Source: Cymbidium sinense (taxonomy: Eukaryota; Streptophyta; Magnoliopsida; Asparagales; Orchidaceae). From it: DNA of 64,000 bases. The first letter of the stretch is position 1. Every line of letters begins with the position of its first letter. The stretch spans positions 152,511,601 through 152,575,600 of the forward strand of contig CM038221.1 in assembly GCA_021442155.1 (NCBI GenBank). Direction: 5' to 3'. Below are positions 11,511-24,100 of this stretch, in pieces. The notes below the pieces were generated by a model. It worked only from the letters and a program-made list of their open reading frames with translations, made no database searches and was not told where the DNA came from. A program made the position numbers and the translations under genes.

Positions 11511-12419
11511 CTACTATCTTTCTCAAAACACATTTTCTCGTGAACTTGGTCAAAATTCAAATGCAAAAAAAGAAAAGAAAAGAAGAAAAGAAAAAAGAAA
11601 AGAAAATGAAAGTTCAAGTGAACGAAAAGGATGTCAAGGAAGAAGTAGAGTCACATGTCACATTCCACCCAGTCATTCCATCATATGGACATATGGGTAG
11701 ATGACTCACCTCCACCAAGCAGAGGTGAGGCATACAGAGGTAGTTCTAGATGGAAGACCGGTTGGCGCCCACCAATAGGGGTTATGTTCCACCACAGAGT
11801 ACCCCTACTATTCACATAGACTTGGAATCCAGTTGGACATGAGTCTAATGTGATTAGCATACCACCAACCCTCTCAGGGGTTTCATTGGAGGTGACACTG
11901 AGCAATGATGAAGACCGGGCCTCCAAGCAAAGCATGAATGTATTCGAATCAAGTTTATGTGAAACTATCATGCAGTAGTTAGGAACATTAGCTCTAACCT
12001 CACTTTCCTCTCAAAAGGTTGAAGGTTTAGTAGTTAAAGAAGCCCCTCGTCTTTCAATGATGTCAAGCTGAAGAGATTCCTATTGGGATCATCATCCACA
12101 AGTCCAAAAACTGATGTAGGACTTGAGGATAATTCATATAAAGAATTAATGGAATTACCTTTTGATTGGTACTCACCTTGTGGTCTTAATCTTACAAAGA
12201 AGGGTTTGATTCCTTATACATGGTCTAAGCACATGTCAGAGTACTTTGAGAAGCTGTGGAATAATAGAGGCAAGGATGCACAATCAAGATCAAGATTAGA
12301 TTTGGTATAATGGTTCCAATCGATGATGACGATTACTTGTTAGTTTTCACCAATCATATGGAGTCTGATAGGTTCTTCAACCACACTAGCTCTTATAAGG
12401 ATGTGTGTTTAGAAACTTC
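11511..12419 (+). other. Spacer between protease and RT of element 1
   Basis: It begins with a purine tract (11564-11612) read as Lys/Glu-rich peptide and includes a 75-codon open stretch at 12083-12310 (KELMELPFDWYSPCGLNLTK) of no recognised domain. In Ogre elements an intron lies in this part of the pol region; whether one is present here cannot be seen. Stops are present in all frames. Confidence 0.45.
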
Positions 12420-13270
12420 AGATGATCCAGATGATCTCCAAATCAAAGATGCATCACCAAAATTTGAAGAGGAGATCATTCACAATTGACAAGCTTAAAG
12501 AAATCAACCTGGATGGAAGAAAATCGCCACATACATCTTTGTTGAATGAAGAAGAAACTAATGACTTAGTTAGGCTATTGATTGAGTTTAAGGACTGCTT
12601 TGCATGAAGCTATGAAGAAATGCCCATATTATCTCTTGATGTAGCAGTCCATAAACTAGCAATAGACCTTAACGCCAACCCTATCAAGCAAGCTCCAAGA
12701 TGCATGTGATTAGAAATCAAACAATAGGTCATTTTTGAAGTCAATAAATTGATCGATGTTGATTTTATCAAGGAAGAAAAATACCCTACCTGGTTAGCCA
12801 GTGTCATCCCAGTTAAGAACAAGAATGGCCAAATTTACATATGCATCAATTTCAGGGACTTAAATAAGGCATGTCCTAAGGATGAGTTTCCTCTTCCTAT
12901 ACTAGAATTAATGGTGGACATCGCCTCATGTCATGCAGTATTCTCCTTCATGGATGGGTCATCTAGCTATAACCAAATCAAGATAGCCCTAAGGATGAAA
13001 GAAATACTGCTTTTCAAACCCTGATCAGAATCTATTGTTATAAGGTCATGCCTTTCGGCCTTAAAAATGTTGGTGCTATATACAAATGAGCCATGACTCA
13101 AATCTTCAAAGAACTCATTCATCATCAAGTTGAATGTTATATGATGATCTAAAGTAAAGCAAAGGAAGACCATCTCTTTGACTTGAGAGTAGTTTTTGAA
13201 TGGTTAAGATAATTAACCTCAAAATAAATCCAAGTGTGCATTGAGTGGCTTCAGAAAATTCCTTGGGTTT
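12420..13270 (+). pseudogene. Reverse transcriptase of element 1, broken
   Basis: The domain would copy element RNA to DNA. The best-preserved part is an open stretch at 12749-13021 with WLASVIPVKNKNGQIYICIN, FRDLNKACPKDEFPLP and FSFMDGSSSYNQI, the fingers and palm of a Ty3/gypsy RT of Tat type. The first palm aspartate (in FMDG) is present. The second catalytic motif, Y-V-D-D, falls near 13133-13150, where a base deletion shifts the frame and an in-frame stop follows, so the site is destroyed. KxKEDHLFDLRVVFEWLR continues after it. The part upstream (12420-12750) contains several stops. Element 3 retains only the sequence after about 13207. Confidence 0.85.
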
Positions 13271-13900
13271 ATTGTCCAACACCAGGAATAGAAATAGATC
13301 TAGAAGATCAAAGCTATCTTAGAAATGCCTCAGTTTAACTCAACTCAGATCTTTCCAAGGAGTTGGCATATCTAAGATGCTTTATCTCAACCAATCGGGA
13401 GATGCAAGCCATTTTCAGCACTCAAAAAAGTTCAAGTGGGATGACAAGTACGATGCCTTTGAAGATATCAAATAGTATTTGGTGAAGCCACCGCTCTATC
13501 CTGGTGCCTCATCCTCTACACTGCTGCATTGGATGACTCCCTTTGGAACTTTGTTGGCCCAAGCCAATGATGAATGGAAGGAGAGTGCTCTACTACCTCA
13601 GCCATCATCTGATTCCTGTTGAATCAAACTACCTACCTATTGAGAAACATTTCCTAACTTTGATCTTTGCATCCCAAAAGCTATGACACTATATGCTTTC
13701 TCATAAGGTGAACTTGATTTCCATAACCAATCCATTGTAGTATCTCATGACATGGCCAATGCTATCCAGACATTTAGCACGTTGGTCCATGATTCTCTCA
13801 TAGTTTGATATCACATTCATACCCCTTTGTGCGGTCAAAGGACAAGCACTAGTAGATTTCTTAGCAGCACAACCGCTACTTGTTGATTCCCTATTTAGTG
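13271..13900 (+). pseudogene. RNase H domain of element 1, broken
   Basis: Read in several frames, this corresponds to the 112-codon open stretch of element 3 at 43046. Recognisable pieces are ILYTAALDDSL (first acidic position), ESNYLPIEKHFLTLIFASQK, HYMLSHKVNLI and the closing RAVKGQALVDFLAA. The enzyme removes RNA from the hybrid during reverse transcription. More stops are present than in element 3. It follows the RT directly, as in all Ty3/gypsy pol regions. Confidence 0.75.
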
Positions 13901-13939
13901 ATGATCTCCCTGATAAACAAATCATGAACTTAGGGGAAG

Positions 13940-14375
13940 TTAACAACTGCCATTGGGAGATGTATTTTGATGGTGCAGCTTCCTTTTATAAAGGAGAAGA
14001 ACCACGATCTACTCTTCTAGGAAAGGTGGTAGAATAGTTCTCTTAACTCAGTGATGTGATGAGATTCTCATACTATATCTCAATCCAGCACCAATAATGA
14101 AGTCAAGTATGAGGCTTTGATTACCGAATTATCATAGAGTGTGTTAAGAGCATCAACATCTAGGATTCTTAGTTGGTCATCAACCAGATTGTCCTACAAG
14201 GTTCTCAAACCTAATTCACTACACAAGTATACCATGAAGCTATTGGCCCAAATCTGAGGTCACCATCTACAAGGTCCTCGAGGAGAGAATGAGATATGCT
14301 TTTTGGCCAAACTTGCCAAAGAATTAACATGTCCGAAAGATGAGTTCATTCTAATAAGGGTCCAAAATAGACAAG
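13940..14375 (+). pseudogene. Second (archaeal-type) RNase H of element 1, broken
   Basis: WEMYFDGAASFYKGE (about 13955-14000) is the first strand with the catalytic Asp; MRFSYYL, then NNEVKYEALI (about 14095-14125) carries the catalytic Glu; YKVLKP and GENEICFLAKLAKE follow. Having a second RNase H between the first one and integrase is a defining trait of the Tat lineage. Stops and frame changes break it. Confidence 0.7.
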
Positions 14376-14519
14376 TCATATCCCTTATTAATGTTGAACT
14401 CATCGAGAGACTTTCTTTGAAGGGAAAGTTGCCATTGCCAAAAAGGACAAGGAGTAAGATTAGAGGCAACCTTTCATAGCTTACTTGAACACTAACAAAC
14501 TACCTCAAGAGAAATCATA

Positions 14520-15650
14520 AGCCCATCAGATGAAACAGAGAGCTCTCTCCTATGCTCTCATGGATGGCACCTTGTACAGACAGTCCTTCGATCAAATGTG
14601 GTTACACTATTTGGACAAACATGAAGCCCATAGGATCATGACCGAAGAACACCCAAGTCTATGTAGAGCTCATCAATCTGCGAAGATGAAAGCAAAGATC
14701 AAGAGACTAAGATATTATTGACCTTCGATGATTACAGGTTGCATGAATGTATTTAAAAGATGCCATCAATGTTAGGTACGCAGTGTGGTCCTACATCAAC
14801 CACCCAACATTCTCTACACTACATTGGCCTCATGGACATTTGAGTGTTGGGATACCAACATTGTGGGTCATATCGATCCTCCTTCTTCAAAGGGTCATCG
14901 GTTCAACTTAGCTACCACCGACAGAGAGATCACATGTCAGCAACTACTCTAATTTTTCAAGAACCATATCATATATAGGTTCGAGGTGCCTCGATGAATT
15001 ATATCTGATAATGGTACTGCATTCAAGAGCACCAAGATCAATAGTTTCTCCAGAACACACAGTACAGATTAGAGATACTCTACCATCTACTACCCCATAG
15101 CAAATGAGAGCATTCAACAAAACTCTCATCCTATACTAAAGAAGATGCTCGATGAACAATGCAGGCATGAGTAGTTGAAGCATTGTGGGCCTACCGCACC
15201 ACATACAACTCCAACTCAATCTACCCTATTCTCCTTAGTGTATGGGTCTGAAGTCATTCTACCCTTTAGAAGTTCAACTCCCATCACTAAGGATAGCATT
15301 GGGTAGCAAGATCACTATATAGCATAATGCAAAGTTATGGTTAGAAGAGCTCAAAGGTTTGGAGGAGAGACGCCTACGGGTGTGCCAAAACCTCGAGTTG
15401 TACAAGGCCAAAATGATTCAAGCTCATAACAAGTTGGTCCACCCTAGAGCTTTTCAAGTAGAGAGCTTATTTTAGTTCTAAGGAGACCAATTATTGCCCA
15501 TCAAAAGATGGGAGGCAAGTTTGAACCCACTTGGGAAGGCCCTTTTGTCATAGAGAAAGACCTACCAAGGAGGATCTTATCAACTTATTGATTATAAAGG
15601 GGAACACCCGATGCTTCCAATTAATGGGCTATATTTAAAGAAATATTACC
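14520..15650 (+). pseudogene. Integrase of element 1, broken
   Basis: An open stretch at 14530-14718 gives ALSYALMDGTLYRQSF and HEAHRIMTEEH...CRAH, then RCHQC at about 14758: the H-H-C-C zinc domain. The core follows with FECWDTNIVGHIDPPSSKGH (about 14838-14900), IISDNGTAFKSTK (second catalytic Asp, about 14995-15035) and YYPIANESIQQN, where the usual catalytic Glu segment is altered. The C-terminal part holds RTTPTQSTLFSLVYGSE, LVLRRPIIAHQKMGGKF, PTWEGPFVIEKDLPRR and a chromodomain-free end near 15650. The enzyme would insert the DNA copy. Several stops. Homologous to 44095-45300 in element 3. Confidence 0.8.
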
Positions 15651-15654
15651 CATA

Positions 15655-18600
15655 AAATATATTTGAAAATAATTATCATCAAAAGAATAAAATTTCATTC
15701 CAATTCATCAAAATCTTCTCTTCATTCAAAGTGTTATTTTCTTGTCTTGTGAATCCGCCATGACGTGTTTAGGATAGGTGTAAGAGAACCCAAGAGGCAT
15801 CCTATCCCTCTTTCACAACACAAACACAATCAAACATAATTTCCCAGCACTATTAGAATAGGTGTAAGAGAACCCAAGAGGCATCCTATTTTGATTAGCA
15901 CAACTAAGTTAGGTGTGAGAGAACCCAAGTGGCATCCTTTCTTGGTGGGAATCCCAACTTCCATCCATGGCATCATTTCATCAAATTCCCCAAGCATGTT
16001 TTAGGATAGGTGTGAGAGAACCCAGAGGCATCCTATTCCTTCTAACATGAGCACAAACAAAAATAAACACATATCTCTTATCTCAGGCTATTTTGATGTG
16101 GGAGCAAGCCCCTTGTGGCACTCAATCATTAGCTGCTCTAGGTCAGGTTAACATGCTACCTTACTAGTATATCACCCTAGTGGTCACTTGTCCGGTAGAT
16201 GTCAGTCCCCATGCTTTCCTCCTAACTTGACCATTATAAATTGACAAGCACCTTGTAAGTTTGGTAGACTTCACTTCCCAACCAGTAAGCTACCTCATGT
16301 TAATTTTGTTTAAGAAGATGTGAGTCCTCGTGCTTTCTTCTTGAACTAACCATCATGCACTGACTAGGTCGAGTACATTTCAGGTTTAGGATAAGTCCCC
16401 CAGAGGCTCCTTTCCTCTTGAATACTCTTGAGTTGATATAAGTCCCCCGGTGGTATTCACTCAGTAGTCACCCTAGGTCGAATAGCACTTGTCAAGCCAA
16501 AGATAGTCTATCCCAACAATCAGTTCCACAATAGGAGGATGTAAGTCCCTGATGCTTTCTTCTAGAACTATTCTGCGCACCTTAGGTTGGTTGATGCTAT
16601 GCTAATGACTCACCGGTGGATACACCACTCTTGGCGATGTGAGTCCCCACTTTCTCTCTTGAGTTGGCCACAATACCTATGCATATTATCTTCTCGAGTT
16701 TTGGATCAAGCCCTTACCCCCTCTCCTGTGGCACTCTACTTGGATCACATCTTTGCACCCATTTAGACACTACCGGGTTACTTTGGATTGACACCCCTTT
16801 CCTAGTAGCCACCCTGGTTGGAGAATTTATTCAGGATGCAATATTCTCCTAGTTTTATAAATCTAAGATAGGTCTAGGATAATATAAGCTCTTTCTCAGT
16901 ATGATCCCTCACAAACCAACAAGGTCCATGATAAACAAACCAAACATAACAAATAAAATATTTGCTTATGGATTAGGAATTCAAGCCCCCAGCGGCCCCT
17001 TTTCCCAAGCAAGCATCCTATCTTTAGAAGGTGAGAACTCCTATAGGAATTGCGACTACGCTTGAGTTGAGATAAGTCCCCTGGCATAATCTAGCCCTTG
17101 GGTTCAATCTATTTTTCCACAAGCAGGTTACCCCAGCAATCATTCCATTTTGGAAAATGTAAGTCTACTACACATTCTTTCTAGCATGACTATTGCAAAC
17201 TGATGGGCAGCCCTAGGTCAGGTTTGATTTATTGCCCAAGCAACCGATCACCCCAGTGGTCATTTGTAGTGGAAGATGTGAGTCCCTATGCTTTCTTCTC
17301 CTAAATTGACCATTGCAAACCGAATGGCACTCCTTTGGTTGATAGTTCTCCCCTAGGCCGGGAAGCTACTCCCTTTAGTTCAGTAAATTTGAGATAGGTA
17401 TTGGCTGATATAAGCTCCTTCTCAATGTGATCCCTCGCAAATCGATAGGATTCATCAAAAATAACTACAAAATAAAATTAATCTTGACTATCTTTGAGCT
17501 GATTTAAGTCCCCGAGTAGCATTCACTCAAGAGTTAGCCCTAAGTCAGGTTCGATTTATTGCACATGCAACAGATCACCCCAGTGGTTCCTTATTTTGGA
17601 AGATGTGAGTCCCGGCACTTTCTTCTTAACTTAACCATTGCAAACCGAAAGGCAATCCCTTTGGTTGGATAGTCCTACTATGTGGTTGGTAGACTACCCC
17701 TTTGGATTAGTAAATCTGAGCTAGCCCAAGGCCTCCATGGCCCCTACTCAGTGCAGTCCATCGCAAACCGATGGGATCCATCAAAAATAACTAAAAAATG
17801 AAATTAATATTTGACTATCTTTGAGTTGATTTAAGTCCCCCAATGGCATTCACTCAATAATCAGCCCTAGGTTGGGTTCAATTTGTTTCCTAGCCAATGG
17901 ATCACCCCAACAACTGATCCTTACTTCAGAGGATGTAAGTCTACAATGCTTTCGTCCTAGTACAGCTGTTGCACACCGAAAAGCAACCCCTTTGGTTGGC
18001 TAACCCTATCATGTGGTTGGTAGACTACCCCTTGGATTAGTAAATCTGAGCTAGGCCTAGACCTACATGGCCCCTACTTAGTGCGATCCATCGCAAAACC
18101 AACATGGTCCATCTCAAAATCCAAAAATTTTAAAATCTAAAATAAATTAAACCCTCCTCCCTCAGTGGAGTCAAATAAAAATAATCAAATAAATCATATA
18201 ATCAAAAATAATCAAACAATCCAAATCAATCAAATCAATCTGCTTCTCCTCAGTGAGATGCAAATCTTTCTGGTTCCCCAAGTGATCTTGAATTCTAATC
18301 CCCTAGCGAATTTCATAGTCTCTTCTCCCCAGTGGATGACTTGAACTTGCTCCCCTAACCAAGTGTTCACTTTTTCATCCCTAGTGAAGCACCTAATTAT
18401 AAATTAACAAATAAAATCAAATTTTTCCCCAATGATACTCAAATCAAATCAAACCTCTCATCCCCCAGTGGATGACTAGAACCTTTTCCCTAGTGGAGTT
18501 CACATACTCAATCCCTAGTAGATTCCTCCTTCACTCCATGTCTTTGACATGAGTAGTCACATTACACTAAGCTGATTCCTTCTACACCTTTGGGGAGTAG

Positions 18601-18687
18601 ATCATTTCTGAGTGCTTGATCATTGTGTTGTGATCATCTCCAACACAATACATGTATCCTTGTCACCACACCACACCTATTGCCCTT
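15655..18687 (+). repeat. 3' untranslated region of element 1 with degenerate tandem repeats
   Basis: No coding capacity. Two repeat types are visible. Type 1: AGGTGTRAGAGAACCCAAG with AGGCATCCTAT, four copies at about 15772, 15857, 15908 and 16003 (about 35 bp each, in 45-95 bp periods); element 3 has one (about 45408). Type 2: GATGTRAGTC followed by TTTCTTC, about eight copies between 16195 and 17960, within longer units also carrying CCATTGCAAACCGA and CCAGTGGTCATT. Tat/Ogre elements are known for such hypervariable 3' regions. Just before the LTR comes CACACCTATTGCCCTTT, a weak remnant of the polypurine site (element 3 has ATTGGGGGTCCTTTT). Confidence 0.75.
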
Positions 18688-19559
18688 TGTTGACCTCATT
18701 TTTAGAATGAGCAACTTCTCTCCATCTTAGACATAGGACCTTCTGACACTAAGAGTTCCTTAGTCTTAAGACACTTCTAGTGATTAGGTGAACACTTAAC
18801 CTAACCCTAGAGACTTAAGAGTTAGCCATAGAATAGGTCATCTTAGTGGGTGTTAGGAAAACTTGCCTACCCTATAACTTGAACCAACCTACTTCTTCTT
18901 CAAGTCAAACTCAAATCCAAACCAACTTCAAACTCAAATCAATTCCAACTAATTGATTTTCTCAAATCAAACTAACTCAAATCAAATCAACTCTCCAAAT
19001 CAAATTTAAATCAATTCCAATGGATTTTCTCAAATCATGAATCAATTCTCAAATGATTGAAACCCATGATTGAATTCCAAATTCCAAAAAATCTTTCCTA
19101 CACTTTGATTTCATCTTATGGACTTAGCTCAAATCAAATCAAATCATTCAAATTCAAATTTTTCATAACCATTTATATTCTCATTTATATTCACAAATAT
19201 AAATGAAATATAAATTCAAATAAAAAAATCAAATTCAAAACTCAAACCCAAATCTAATCAAAATCCAACCTAAACCTTTTCAAGTCAAATTCTTGAACTT
19301 ACTAAATCAACTCAAATCAATCCAAAACCTTGATTTTCTTCATGATTCAATCAACTTTCAATCATGAAACCAAATATAAACATAAACTTCAATCATCAAA
19401 TAAAAATCAAATTCAAAAATCAAACCCAAATCAAACCCATGTTCATCCTTTGAACTGAAATTGTCAAATGAATCAAAACCCATTTGACTCCAAATCACTT
19501 GCAAATGGATTTCAATCATAAGTCCATATGTGAGTTCAACCAAACTTGAATCAAGCCTT

Positions 19560-20540
19560 GATCAAGTCTTGACCCACTTAGGCTCACTTGACCCAAAGTG
19601 TTAAAGCACCTTTTTGAGCCAAATTCTAATCCTACCCAAATTGGATTGAACTAAGCCATCTAAGCCTCACAATGTGAGCAACAATCATCATAAGATGATC
19701 AATCACTCAAATTGGGTCAAACCAAGTCAAACCTAGCCTTTGACCAAGTCAACATTTGACCCAAATGAAACCTAAACTAGCCAAAATCCACCATAGGCCA
19801 AATTGATTGAAACCATTGATCAAAACCAATTCATGATCAATGATTGGACTTGACCAAGTTATCATTTGAGCCAAACCTAGCCCAATTGGCCGCTTGACCC
19901 AAATTGACTTAAAAAGTCAAAAAGTGTCAAATCTTGATCAAAGCCAGATTGCAACCAATGGATCAAATTTATTCGAAATCACTTCTTAAACTTGACCAAA
20001 GCCTCAATCCAACCAACAACTAGCCCATCAATATGAACCCAACTTGACTTAAAAGGTCAAATCAAGCCAAAAATCAAATCAAACAAAAATTGATTGAAAC
20101 CAAAGCTTACAAAATATTTCAAATGATCAACCAAACCTAAACCAACCCATGGCCTAACCCAATTGGGTCAAATGGGTCAAATTGGTCAACTTGACCCATT
20201 TGACCTAAGTGAACTCAAATGAACCAAAACTAAATATAAATCAAATTGAACCAAACCAATGATACTTAAATATTTCAAATGGTCATATGAACTTGACCCA
20301 ACCCTTGGTTTGACCCAATTTGACCAATTGGTCAACATTGACCCATTTTGACCTAAATGGTCAACATAAAGCCAAATAATATCAAATCAACTCCAAATTC
20401 TTTTGAAATTTGGCCAACCCATTTCAAACTATTCCAAATCTACCAAATTGAAATCAAAGCCAAATGACCATTTTACCCCTAGGTCAAGGGTAACCTATGG
20501 CCAATTCACTTTGGAATTTGGTCAAATCCTTTTCATGGCC
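19560..20540 (+). promoter_or_regulatory. TTGAC(C/T)-dense zone in the LTR start
   Basis: By eye about 28 TTGACC/TTGACT hexamers occur on either strand in about 980 bp; about one is expected by chance. TTGAC(C/T) is the W-box core bound by plant WRKY factors. The zone lies upstream of the putative promoter and is present in the LTRs at 40.86-42.5, 48.9-50.2 and 59.2-60.4 kb as well. It may instead be a product of short-unit repeat expansion with no regulatory role. Confidence 0.5.
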
Positions 20541-21150
20541 ACTTGGCACCCCCTTAGTGGACCAAATGGACACTAATGAGTGTGGTGCACATGACCCAAT
20601 AGGTTTGGGTTATCCAAACCCAACCCAAGGCCAAAACTGACCACCCAATGGAAAATGAGCACATGGAATCACTCCCATACTCATTTTAGCACATGAACAA
20701 CTCCTCCACTACACTGCCCTGCCAAAATTGAACCATGTGAATCTTCTAATGGCCTATCAAACCAATTCAATAGGATCAATTTGATCAAAATGGCAAAAGA
20801 GCTCATGGTCATCCGATCCAAGTAGGGGGAGATATACTCCCTCTGATTTCATTCCAGATCACTTCAATTGAGCTGGGAACTCAAGGAAGCATCAGCTCCC
20901 AAGCATTCCTAAGCTCTATGAATTCTCCATTTCCCCATTTGCCTAAGCCAAAAATAGGGAGGTGAGTAAATTCAACTTGCTCTCTCATAAAGTCCAATTC
21001 CTCTTGCAAGCACCATCAAGGCATCAAGTCACACCCAAATCAAATCCCAAGCATTCAAGCCAAGAGAAGGAGGAGCTAGACCAAAGTCGCAAGCCTTGAA
21101 GAGGAGAGTCAATAGGAAGATCCACTTCATCTCAAGCCTTCAAACCTTCA

Positions 21151-21180
21151 ATAGGGCTTCGTCTCCACTAGATGAAGCTA
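21151..21180 (+). promoter_or_regulatory. Conserved LTR box with GCTTC...GAAGC inverted repeat
   Basis: ATAGGGCTTCGTCTCCACTA followed by GATGAAGCTA. The same box is at 50836-50865 (element 3), 39991-40023 (element 2, reverse) and 58525-58555 (LTR D, reverse), and it is better kept than the sequence around it. A GT in donor-like context follows 40-60 bases later in each copy (21219 here). Confidence 0.45.
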
Positions 21181-24100
21181 CCTCGATGGTTGGGAGCGCC
21201 GGTGATAGCCTCTGGTGGGTATGCTTTAAAATTGAGCTTAGGGAGAATTTTATTTGGTCCTTTGTCATCCCAATCAAAATTGACCGTTGGATGTTCTTCC
21301 CCATACCTCTTGATGGTGTGGGTTGAATCCTAGCTCAATTTGAGCACAAGTGAGCTCGAATCAAGTCATGGAGGATGGCTGGCCTCCATCTCCCACAAGC
21401 GAGGGCAGGGATGAATCATGGACTGTCCATCCTACATGTTTTGGATGGACTATCTGATATGATCGATCTTTGAGACGGTAAAGAGAAAACACTTAGCATC
21501 ACCCAATGCGATAAGCTTGATTTGATACTTAAATAACTAATCGCCACATGGAAAGCGCAATCGTCCACATGGTGCCAATGGGATTAGTTATATAATTGGG
21601 ATTTTAATTATTAATCATTAAACTTCAAAAATACCTAACTAAATGTAGAAAAATCAAAAAAAATATAAATAAGCTCATTTTAAAGATAATAAAGAAATAA
21701 TATAAAATTATTTAATTGATTTTGAATAGTGATTTTCTTAATTAGGTTTTTTAAATCAATAATAATTAATTCTTAATCATTTCATTAATTAATTCCAAAC
21801 TTCTTAGCATATTTAGTGGGATGACCTGCCTCCCTAATTTTCTTGAATTTATTAATGAGTTAATTAGGAAATAATTAATGAATCCCTAATCACTCTCTTA
21901 ATGTAAAGGGTAATTAAGCATGTGAATAGTGATTTAATCATTTAATTAATTAAATATTGTTTAATGGAGGTTTATGGAATAATTTTGGGATATTTTCCTT
22001 AAGCTTTTCCCTAAACCCCCTTCCTTTCTTAATCCAAACTTAATTAAGGGTTAATCCATTAATAATTTTCTAACTTAGCTTAATCAAATTTTCAAAATCA
22101 ATCTGAACTTAATCAATCCTTTGCTGGGTAGATCCTTAGGTGTTGAAAAGCTTAAGGTAAATTTAGGAAAAATATTTCCAACCAACATGTGTGGGAAGGT
22201 GATGAAAGTACTTAATTAAACCCCTTAATTTAATTAATCATTAATTGTGAGCCAATTGCATTAAGCCCCTTTTTTCTTAGGAGTATTTCTGATTTAAATT
22301 CCATGTGATTGCATATCATATGTTGGCTCACAATTGTTTGAATAATTATGTTAAGGAGGTGTAGGTAAGTGGTAATTAATGAACTTAATCTACACCTTAA
22401 CTTAAGTAAAACATAATATCAATCTAATGGTTCTAAAAATTAAACTAAATAATACACACACATGGGGAGATGGGTTAGGACCAGAAACCTTTTCACATTT
22501 TCTAAAATCAAATCAAACTCAAAATTAAACAAAATTTCTTTAAACAATTTGATTCACTTTAAATGATCTTATTCCATAGGATTGTCTTTAGAATTAATTA
22601 GGGTGAATGAAATTACATGCTTACATCACTTTATTTCTTTCCTAGCATGCTAAATATTGTATGTCATATGAAATCATGCATTCGTCTTTTGAAAAATAAA
22701 ATAAAATGAAATGTTTCCTTTATGTCAAATTGCATATTTTGGCTAAAGTAAGAATATGAATGGCTATTATCACTATTAAATCTAAAATTATTTTTAAAAC
22801 CTATAACTCATAGATTACAAATGAAAGGTATGCTACGTATAATTGCTTATAATCTTGAATGTGAGTATAACATAAGATGTGCATTATGTGACTTTTCCTT
22901 CTCTTCTCTTTTAACATAGTTTTGAATAGGATTTGCAATGTGTATAGTTCATTTGAAAAGAGAATAATACTTACTTAAATCTATTCCTATTCATTCCTAT
23001 GTTATCATTTAAGAAGGATCTTTACATTTACACATGTAAATTGCATAACCAAATCAAACATTAAATCACTTAAATGAAATCACCCTCTAAGTTAGCAATA
23101 CGTAACTGAACGAAGTACATCAGTAAAGCCTAGCTAAGACATACCACAGCCTTAAATGGCACACACATTAAGCTAAGTCACCATTTCTAGTCCTATGTTA
23201 GGGTGCATGGTTTGCTGATTTTGTTTTTGTGATATAATATTTTAGTCCGGATGTTAGGTGTATATGCGTGATAATCGTAGGCTTATCTTAGTCTAACCAT
23301 TATCTTCTATAAATTATTGTGCTTATATGCTTGTAATAAAAATATAAATATTTTTGTTGTGCAAGTTGCTTATACCCCTAAGCATAATCCAAAATAGGTC
23401 AGGTGGACTTGGTTACCCATGTGTGGGGTGCTAAGTCCAATTTATTCATATACATGCTTTGGATTGTGTTGTTTATTTAGCTAATCTCTATTTTATAGGT
23501 TTTAGTTAGATTTACTTTTCCCATTTTTATGTAATTTTTACAATTAGGATTTAGAATGAATGTTATAGGGGATTAGGATGAACATTGGTCATAAGACTAT
23601 GTCTTATGCACCATTTGAAGCCTTTGGAGAAATTACATTCCAACCAACCAAAAGAAGAAAGAAGAAAGAAGAAAGTAAAACGAAGAAAGAAGAAAGAAGA
23701 AAGAAAAGAAGAAAGAAGAAATGAAGAATGAAGACCCCCATAGCATGAATTCCTTTTTTATTGTAATTAATTCATTTGTAATCCGGGTTGTATAAGGGCA
23801 GAGCTTGGCTACCTAATTTCCTTTTGGGTTTGTGCGGAGGAGCCTGACCATAAAGGCCTTTTATTCTTTTGGGCTAGCTTTATAAATTATTTGATGTTTG
23901 TTTAGCTAGTGCATTAAGATGACATGTTTTTCTAATTTCTTCCTTACTTTGATAAATGGTATGGATGTGATTAGGCTCTTAGGAAAAAATAAATTTTCTA
24001 TCCAGTTAATCAACTCAAAACTAAAAATTAACAACTCATAACCTCTCCTAAAGCCTAGGTTATAAACCAAGATAAAATATTTAGCAACCCCTTAGCTGTA

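Noticed and set aside
11435..11704. Lys/Glu-rich 89-codon frame as a nuclear protein
   Set aside because: It is a purine-rich low-complexity tract between protease and RT of element 1 with no domain.
12749..15650. Endogenous pararetrovirus (caulimovirus-like) origin of the RT/RNase H
   Set aside because: An integrase follows, two LTRs and a primer site flank it, and a second RNase H is present; these fit Ty3/gypsy Tat elements and no movement or coat protein is seen.
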